Origin: JAABUE01 sp037440925
GTDB lineage: Bacteria > Chloroflexota > Anaerolineae > Anaerolineales > Villigracilaceae
Direction: 5' to 3'
NCBI GenBank assembly: GCA_037440925.1
Contig: JBBITF010000022.1
Span: forward strand, 1-45,024
DNA length: 45,024 bases
In this document: positions 39,373 to 45,024 of the stretch, one piece after another
Numbering within the stretch: the stretch's first letter is position 1
Layout of the letters: each line of letters begins with the position of its first letter
Notes under the pieces: generated by a model
Told to the model about the DNA's origin: nothing
What the model saw: only the letters and a program-made list of their open reading frames with translations
The model's database searches: none
Program-made: the position numbers and the translations under genes

Positions 39373-41064
39373 TTATTTGGCCAATGTCCAATCTGCTGCG
39401 TTCCAGGTGACCAAATCGTTGGTGCTGGATTGGACGCCTTGCAAGCGCGCGGAGTGAGCATCTGCGTTGACTGCCGTGAATAGCAGCGCCTCGGGCAGTT
39501 CCTCTTCCAGGATTTGCGCTATCTCACAGAAGATTTCCTTGCGCCGCGCTTCATCCAGGGTGTAGGCTTCGTCTAGCAAGGCGTCGAACTCTTCGTTCAT
39601 CCATCGTCCGTAGTTATAGCCATAATCGGGGGTAGCAGCCTCCGAGTAATAATAGGACCACAGGTAATCGGTCGGATCCACGCCGCCATAGCCGTCGTCC
39701 CAGATGTCCATATCGAAATTGCCGCTTTGCTCGATGCCGCCGTCGGTAGAGGCGGCCCACAATACGCTGCCTTCAACCACCGAGAGGTTGAGTTTGATGC
39801 CAATCTGACCGAGCATTTCGGCAATCAGTTGCTGGGTTAGAAGCAGCGGCTCGCCAAATTCTGAGTAAGTGATGAATTCCATCTCCATCTTGTATCCGTC
39901 TTCGGCAGATCCGCATCCCTGGCATTCGCGTATGCCGTCGCCGTTTGTGTCTTTCCAGCCGGCTTCTTCTAACAAGGCTGCGGCGGCAGTGGGATCATAT
40001 TTTGGGCGCGGAATATTGCACACGTAAGGCTCACGGAAAAACTCTGTCCATACTGGCTTGGCGTAGCCCAAGAAAAACTCCTGCCCAATCTTGTCCACGT
40101 CAATTGCCATACGAATTGCCCTCCGCACCCGCACATCCGACAAAATAGGATGCGGCGTTGCGACCGGATCGGTCGTGCCTTTGGCGGCCAGGTTGAAGAA
40201 CAGGCGGAACACCCAGCGGCTGTTTGGGCTGATACTCACTTCCACATTCGGCTTATCTTGCAGGTCGGCGATAACAGGCTCGGTCGTCCACATGTCCAGA
40301 TCGGCGTCGCCGTTGATGAGCATGGTCTTGCGCACGGATGCATCCGGCACAATTTTCACCGTAATTACATCAATGGAAGGTTTGTTTGCTACATAATAAT
40401 TCTCGTTGCGGACAAAAGTCATGTGGTCGCCATTGACCCATTCCTTCAACACATACGGACCGTTGCTCAGCGGCTGGCGGTTACAATTCCAGGAGGCAAA
40501 TCCCTGCGCGGCATCGCAATAATGGGCTGGCCAAATAGCGACTTGCTCGCCGCCAAACTGCGTCAGGTAGCCGGGATAAATTGCGTTGTAATTGACTTTG
40601 ACGGTATAGTCGTCCACTTTTTCTACGCTGTCAATATAATCAAGTCCGGCAATCCAGGCGCCTGTTTCTGGATTTGCAATGGCCTCATAAGTGAAGACTA
40701 CATCATCTGCGGTGACGGGCTTCCCATCTTGCCACTTGACATCTGTGCGCATCTTCCAGGTGACGCTCATTGCGCCGGCCTCTTTGTCCACCACAACTCC
40801 GCCATTGGCTTGAGTTGGTAGTTCGGTTGCCAGCTCTGGGAAGACGTTGCCGTTTGCGTCCACGTCGCTTAAGCCAAGCAGAACCAGTTCCATCACCAGA
40901 GCGTCATAGCCTGAATCTGTAATAGTGGGGTTGAAGGATGGCGGGTCTTCGGGGATGACAATCACAATGCCTTCTTGCACTTGAGCAGGCTGGCAGCCGA
41001 TTATGCCGTTAACCAACGCCAACAAAATCAATGTTCCAACAACTCGTTCGAACGACTTGCCCAT
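39373..41064 (-). CDS. Peptide-type (family 5) substrate-binding lipoprotein
   Basis: A 563-residue lipoprotein: signal helix VVGTLILLALVNG and lipobox IIGC (Cys 24). The start at 41064 has GGAGGAG. Family-5 features include DPPSFNPTITDSGYDAL, LRTDVKWQDGKPVTADDVVFTYE-type segments, SNGPYVLKEW and RVRRAIRMAIDVDKI. A DTNGDG calcium-type loop lies at 372-377. It binds the imported substrate outside the membrane and hands it to the DppB/DppC pair. Operon context with MttB enzymes suggests a methylated amine or a conjugate rather than a peptide. Confidence 0.92.
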   Translation of the reverse strand: MGKSFERVVGTLILLALVNGIIGCQPAQVQEGIVIVIPEDPPSFNPTITDSGYDALVMELVLLGLSDVDANGNVFPELATELPTQANGGVVVDKEAGAMSVTWKMRTDVKWQDGKPVTADDVVFTYEAIANPETGAWIAGLDYIDSVEKVDDYTVKVNYNAIYPGYLTQFGGEQVAIWPAHYCDAAQGFASWNCNRQPLSNGPYVLKEWVNGDHMTFVRNENYYVANKPSIDVITVKIVPDASVRKTMLINGDADLDMWTTEPVIADLQDKPNVEVSISPNSRWVFRLFFNLAAKGTTDPVATPHPILSDVRVRRAIRMAIDVDKIGQEFFLGYAKPVWTEFFREPYVCNIPRPKYDPTAAAALLEEAGWKDTNGDGIRECQGCGSAEDGYKMEMEFITYSEFGEPLLLTQQLIAEMLGQIGIKLNLSVVEGSVLWAASTDGGIEQSGNFDMDIWDDGYGGVDPTDYLWSYYYSEAATPDYGYNYGRWMNEEFDALLDEAYTLDEARRKEIFCEIAQILEEELPEALLFTAVNADAHSARLQGVQSSTNDLVTWNAADWTLAK

Positions 41065-41103
41065 CTCTCCTCCTTTATATCTAGAGAAATACACCTCTTG
41101 TTT

Positions 41104-41132
41104 ATTATGGCACAAATTCGTTTTTAAGTCAC
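41104..41132 (-). promoter_or_regulatory. Candidate promoter of the transporter/MttB operon
   Basis: On the - strand GTGACT (41132-41127), 17 bases and CATAAT (41109-41104) match sigma-70 boxes at 4/6 and 5/6. A leader of about 33 bases would precede ATG 41064. The gap from 41065 to 41265 is very AT-rich and divergent. Confidence 0.45.
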
Positions 41133-41242
41133 ACAATAATTATACTTCATTTTGTGATTAATTGTTATTTTTAATGCTTTTTTTATGCTGTATTTGAACA
41201 AAATTGACTTGTTTGTAACAGTTTGATTGCCTCTTCGTAATT

Positions 41243-41271
41243 TTGACAAGAGCATTCAATCATGCTAAACT
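41243..41271 (+). promoter_or_regulatory. Sigma-70 promoter of mtnA
   Basis: A perfect TTGACA (41243-41248), 17-base spacer and TAAACT (41266-41271). The predicted start is near 41278, giving a leader of about 47 bases. Confidence 0.8.
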
Positions 41272-41324
41272 GCGCTCGATTTCAACGCTCCCGCGAGAGG
41301 AGGTTTGCTTGCAAAAGGCTCTCC

Positions 41325-42383
41325 ATGCGCACTGTTTTCTGGGATGATCAAACCTGCGAACTCAAGATGATAGACCAGCGGCGTTTGCCCGCTGTGTTCG
41401 ACATTCTGGCTTATCATGACCATCGCAGCGTGGCGCAGGCCATCAGAGACATGGTTGTGCGTGGCGCCCCGGCCATTGGCGCTGCTGCGGGCTTTGGTCT
41501 GGCGCTGGCGGGATTTGAGTCCGCTTCTTCCTCGACCCGCGGCCTGCTTGCCGATCTAGAGGCGGCTGCTGCCCTTTTGAAAGCCTCTCGTCCCACAGCC
41601 ATCAACCTGGCCTGGGCCGTGGATAGAGTGATGCGTAAAGCCTATTCTGTAAAAGGAAGCGTTGACGATCTGCGTGCGGCAATTCTTGCCGAAGCCCAGC
41701 GCATCGCCGATGAAGACGTCGAAATCAACCAACGTATGGCGGAATACGGCGCGACCTTGATTGAAGACGGCGACACGATCATTCACCATTGCAATACTGG
41801 CGCGCTGGCCACCGTGGACTGGGGCACCGCTTTGGGCGTCATCCGCAGCGCGCACGAACAGGGCAAGCGCATCCATGTGCTGGTGGACGAGACCCGTCCG
41901 CGCCTGCAAGGGGCGCGCTTGACTGCCTGGGAATTGCAGCAATACGGCATCTCTTACGAAATCATCACCGACAACATGGCCGGCTATTTCCTGCGCACGG
42001 GCCAGGCGCAAAAAGTCCTCTTTGGTGCCGACCGCGTAGCTGCCAACGGCGACGTGGCAAACAAAATTGGCACTTACATGCTGGCGCTGGCCGCCCATGA
42101 TAACGGTGTGCCGGTCTACTCTGTGGTTCCAACTTCCACCATTGACCTGTCGCTTGCGCACGGCGGCTTGATTCCCATCGAAGAGCGTGACGCCGAGGAA
42201 GTATTAGGCTTGCAATTCAAGGGTGAGGCGGTAGCCCCGGCGGGCGCGCGGGCGCGCAACATTGCCTTCGATGTGACTCCAAACCGGCTCGTCACCGCCA
42301 TCGTCACCGAGAATGGGATTGCCTACCCGCCCTTCTTAGAAACATTGAAGGGGTTTGTCCATCCAGGGCGGCAATTGGCATAG
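41325..42383 (+). CDS. mtnA: S-methyl-5-thioribose-1-phosphate isomerase
   Basis: A 352-residue MtnA of the eIF2B-like family, converting methylthioribose-1-phosphate to methylthioribulose-1-phosphate in methionine salvage. ATG 41325 is chosen (AAAAGG upstream); an upstream reading from 41262 would run through the promoter -10. Diagnostic motifs are MVVRGAPAIGAAAGFG, IIHHCNTGALATVDWGTALG (catalytic C156) and LFGADRVAANGDVANKIGTY (D236). It is divergent from the MttB operon. No MtnK or MtnP is nearby. Similar MtnA enzymes also act in MTA-isoprenoid or ribose-1-phosphate pathways, so the exact pathway is open. Confidence 0.95.
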   Translation: MRTVFWDDQTCELKMIDQRRLPAVFDILAYHDHRSVAQAIRDMVVRGAPAIGAAAGFGLALAGFESASSSTRGLLADLEAAAALLKASRPTAINLAWAVDRVMRKAYSVKGSVDDLRAAILAEAQRIADEDVEINQRMAEYGATLIEDGDTIIHHCNTGALATVDWGTALGVIRSAHEQGKRIHVLVDETRPRLQGARLTAWELQQYGISYEIITDNMAGYFLRTGQAQKVLFGADRVAANGDVANKIGTYMLALAAHDNGVPVYSVVPTSTIDLSLAHGGLIPIEERDAEEVLGLQFKGEAVAPAGARARNIAFDVTPNRLVTAIVTENGIAYPPFLETLKGFVHPGRQLA

Positions 42384-42400
42384 CGCGACTGTGCGCCTGT

Positions 42401-42420
42401 GCGTTAGAAACGCCCTTTTT
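42401..42420 (+). terminator. Short terminator after mtnA
   Basis: GCGTT and AACGC form a five-pair stem with loop AGA, followed by CCTTTTT. It lies 17 bases after the mtnA stop and before the next promoter. Confidence 0.5.
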
Positions 42421-42437
42421 GCAGTAGAGTTATTACT

Positions 42438-42466
42438 TTGACAATCTGCCCCTCCCGTGTTAAACT
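42438..42466 (+). promoter_or_regulatory. Sigma-70 promoter of the PfkB-type kinase gene
   Basis: TTGACA (42438-42443), 17 bases and TAAACT (42461-42466), the same two hexamers as at mtnA. The predicted start is near 42473, giving a 63-base leader. Confidence 0.8.
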
Positions 42467-42481
42467 ACGCCCGCTTGCATT

Positions 42482-42507
42482 GGCGCTCTCGCAGGAGAGC
42501 GCCTTTT
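42482..42507 (+). terminator. Terminator-like hairpin in the kinase leader
   Basis: GGCGCTCTC, loop GCAG and GAGAGCGCC form a nine-pair perfect stem, followed by TTTT. It sits between the promoter and the AGGAGG site of the kinase, so it may be an attenuator. Confidence 0.7.
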
Positions 42508-42535
42508 CCTGCGTAATCCCTTCAGGAGGACCGAT

Positions 42536-43513
42536 TTGGATACCCTTCTCACCGGCTCCGTTGCCTATGATTACCTGATGACTTTCCCTGGCCTGTTCAA
42601 GGAGCAGATTTTGCCCGAACGGCTGGAGAAGATCAGCCTGTCGTTCCTGGTTGAGTCCATGTCTCGTCAGCGCGGAGGCGTGGCCCCGAACATTGCGTAC
42701 ACGATGGCTCTGCTGGGAGAACGTCCGCGCGTGATGGCCACCGTCGGCGAAGATTTCGAAGAATACCGCGCCTGGCTCGAAAGCAAGGGTGTGGATACCT
42801 CGCTGATGAAGGTCATCCCGGGCCTGTTCACGGCCTCGTTCTTTGCCACCACCGATCAAGCCAATGCCCAAATCGCCTCGTTCTATCCTGGCGCAATGGA
42901 TCACGCAGGCACTCAGTCCATCAAAGAATTGCCCTCTAAGCCGGATCTGGTATTGGTCTCGCCGAACGAGCCGCGCGCAATGACCAAATTTGCCGCTGAA
43001 TGTCGCGAATTGGGCATCCCGTATCTGTACGATCCCAGTCAACAAGTCTTGCGGTTGGAGGGCTCTGAACTGGCGCGCGACATGGAAGGCGCGTATTTCC
43101 TGTTCTGTAATGATTATGAATACGGCTTGATTTCCAAGAAGACCGGCTGGAATTTGGAACAGATTTTGAAGCGCGTCAAAGTCGTCGTGGTCACACGTGG
43201 TAAAGATGGCGCCACTTTGTATACAAACGGCGAGGAACATCATATCCCCACCGTGCCGGAGCGGCAAATCGTGGACCCGACCGGTGTGGGCGACGCCTTT
43301 CGCGGCGGTTTCCTGGCCGGCTACGCGCGCGGCTTCGACTGGAAACTGTGCGGCGAAATCGGCGCTTTGGCGGCGGTCTATTGCCTGGAGCAACGAGGCA
43401 CGCAAAACCATCATTACACCCCTGCTGAGTTTGTTGCTCGCTTCCGCCAACACTTTGACGATGAGGGGAAGTTGGAGCAGATATTAGAGCGCAGAGAGTG
43501 GAGAGCAGCTTAG
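42536..43513 (+). CDS. PfkB-family carbohydrate/nucleoside kinase (adenosine kinase-like)
   Basis: A 325-residue ribokinase-family kinase starting at TTG 42536, with a strong AGGAGGA site. It has the N-terminal GG-containing region SRQRGGVAPNIAYTMALLG, GKDGATLYT and the C-terminal catalytic DPTGVGDAFRGGFLAGYARG (D253). The direct neighbour is S-adenosylhomocysteinase, so the most likely role is phosphorylating the adenosine released from SAH to AMP, which pulls the hydrolase reaction forward. Alternatives are other nucleosides or methylthioribose. The gene has its own promoter and attenuator-like leader. Confidence 0.88.
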   Translation: MDTLLTGSVAYDYLMTFPGLFKEQILPERLEKISLSFLVESMSRQRGGVAPNIAYTMALLGERPRVMATVGEDFEEYRAWLESKGVDTSLMKVIPGLFTASFFATTDQANAQIASFYPGAMDHAGTQSIKELPSKPDLVLVSPNEPRAMTKFAAECRELGIPYLYDPSQQVLRLEGSELARDMEGAYFLFCNDYEYGLISKKTGWNLEQILKRVKVVVVTRGKDGATLYTNGEEHHIPTVPERQIVDPTGVGDAFRGGFLAGYARGFDWKLCGEIGALAAVYCLEQRGTQNHHYTPAEFVARFRQHFDDEGKLEQILERREWRAA

Positions 43514-43539
43514 CGTCAAGGTGAAAACACTGCCACCGC

Positions 43540-43640
43540 TCACCTACTCACCCCTCACCCCTCGCCATTCACCACCCACCCCTTATCCCTCGCCCCTCAC
43601 CCCTCACTACTCACTACTCTCTACTCTCTATCCTCTAAGG
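43540..43640. repeat. G-poor pyrimidine-rich low-complexity tract
   Basis: About 100 bases between the kinase and SAH hydrolase genes consist of CACCCCTCACCCCTC-like and ACTCACTACTCTCTACTC-like words with almost no G on the + strand. No gene, promoter or terminator can be supported in it, except the AAGGAG site at its end (about 43636-43643). Confidence 0.8.
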
Positions 43641-43647
43641 AGTTCAA

Positions 43648-44910
<1,263 letters not shown>

Positions 44911-44942
44911 AACGTCATACGTGAGCGAAGTTTGTAAAGACC

Positions 44943-44962
44943 TTGCGGGTCAAACCCGGCAA
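44943..44962 (+). terminator. Weak hairpin after ahcY
   Basis: TTGC-GGGT and ACCC-G-GCAA form an eight-pair stem with one bulged G and loop CAA. There is no T-run. It ends at the putative start of the next gene. Confidence 0.35.
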
Positions 44963-45024
44963 TGCCTCTCTTCACCCCTCGTCCCTCTCAACAACAAATC
45001 CTCCGCTACACTGGCGGGCGGCTC
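44962..45024 (+). CDS. Start of a UvrD-like DNA helicase (cut by window edge)
   Basis: Only 21 codons are visible: ATG 44962 followed by PLFTPRPSQQQILRYTGGRL. This is the Q-motif lead-in of superfamily I UvrD/AddA-type helicases, in which PSQxxILxYxGG precedes the Walker A. There is no clear ribosome site, and a stop lies upstream in frame at 44935. The call rests on a short pattern, so it is moderate. A second, more divergent UvrD-like ATPase lies at 28319-30403. Confidence 0.55.
   Translation, partial: MPLFTPRPSQQQILRYTGGRL

Noticed and set aside
42404..43453. A 349-codon open frame on the - strand opposite the PfkB-type kinase
   Set aside because: No recognisable motif; the + strand has the kinase signature and a promoter with ribosome site.

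Overview
The window looks like a chromosomal piece of a Chloroflexota bacterium, most likely class Anaerolineae. This is an inference from the mix of gene families: a monoderm-style envelope set (LCP and VanW proteins), a methyl-transfer corrinoid system, ETF-linked Hdr-type iron-sulphur proteins and Chloroflexota-style (inferred) intergenic hairpins. I see no phage genes, transposases, CRISPR array, rRNA or tRNA. About 42 genes are supported, two of them cut by the window edges, and no gene-free stretch exceeds 300 bases.

Layout. (1) 1-5.6 kb, mostly + strand: a DUF6155 fragment, a PTPS/QueD-like protein, a family-4 glycosyltransferase, a class I SAM methyltransferase, a papain-like NlpC/P60 (YiiX-type) protein and a sugar-nucleotide epimerase. 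A two-gene membrane cassette (DUF4405 plus a small protein) sits among them on the - strand. (2) 5.6-15.1 kb, - strand: aldo/keto reductase, AlaX editing protein, RecJ, LCP ligase, HEAT protein, Trm112-like protein, a coiled-coil/PD-(D/E)XK protein with tandem repeats, and VanW. (3) 15.2-20.4 kb, - strand: a five-gene carboxylate module made of an isocitrate-dehydrogenase-like enzyme, an HMG-CoA-lyase-like enzyme, a class III CoA-transferase and the two subunits of an aconitase-family hydro-lyase. (4) 20.7-27.4 kb: a secreted helical protein, then an electron-transfer operon (Hdr-like protein, EtfB, EtfA, membrane ETF:quinone oxidoreductase) led by a stand-alone cyclic-nucleotide-binding domain and facing a divergent ArsR regulator. 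(5) 27.4-30.4 kb: a nitrilase-family amidase and a UvrD-like ATPase. (6) 30.4-41.1 kb, - strand: one long presumed operon of a peptide-type ABC importer (lipoprotein and two permeases), four MttB-family corrinoid methyltransferases and one corrinoid protein. (7) 41.3-45.0 kb, + strand: MtnA, a PfkB/adenosine-type kinase and S-adenosylhomocysteinase, then the first codons of a helicase.

How the genes fit together. The importer plus four MttB paralogues plus a single corrinoid protein suggests uptake and demethylation of methylated (quaternary) amines. None of the four genes carries the in-frame amber codon typical of pyrrolysine-dependent trimethylamine enzymes, so glycine-betaine-like substrates are more likely than trimethylamine. 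The divergent block recycles SAM-cycle by-products (MTA-derived sugar, SAH, adenosine). The five-gene carboxylate module has every chemistry needed to interconvert a 2-oxoacid plus CO2 with acetyl-CoA plus another 2-oxoacid, through a hydroxy-acid isomerisation and CoA transfer. The ETF/Hdr operon would carry electrons between acyl-CoA-type oxidations and the membrane quinone pool. Several genes have a TATAAT box 6-7 bases before the start codon, which suggests leaderless transcripts.
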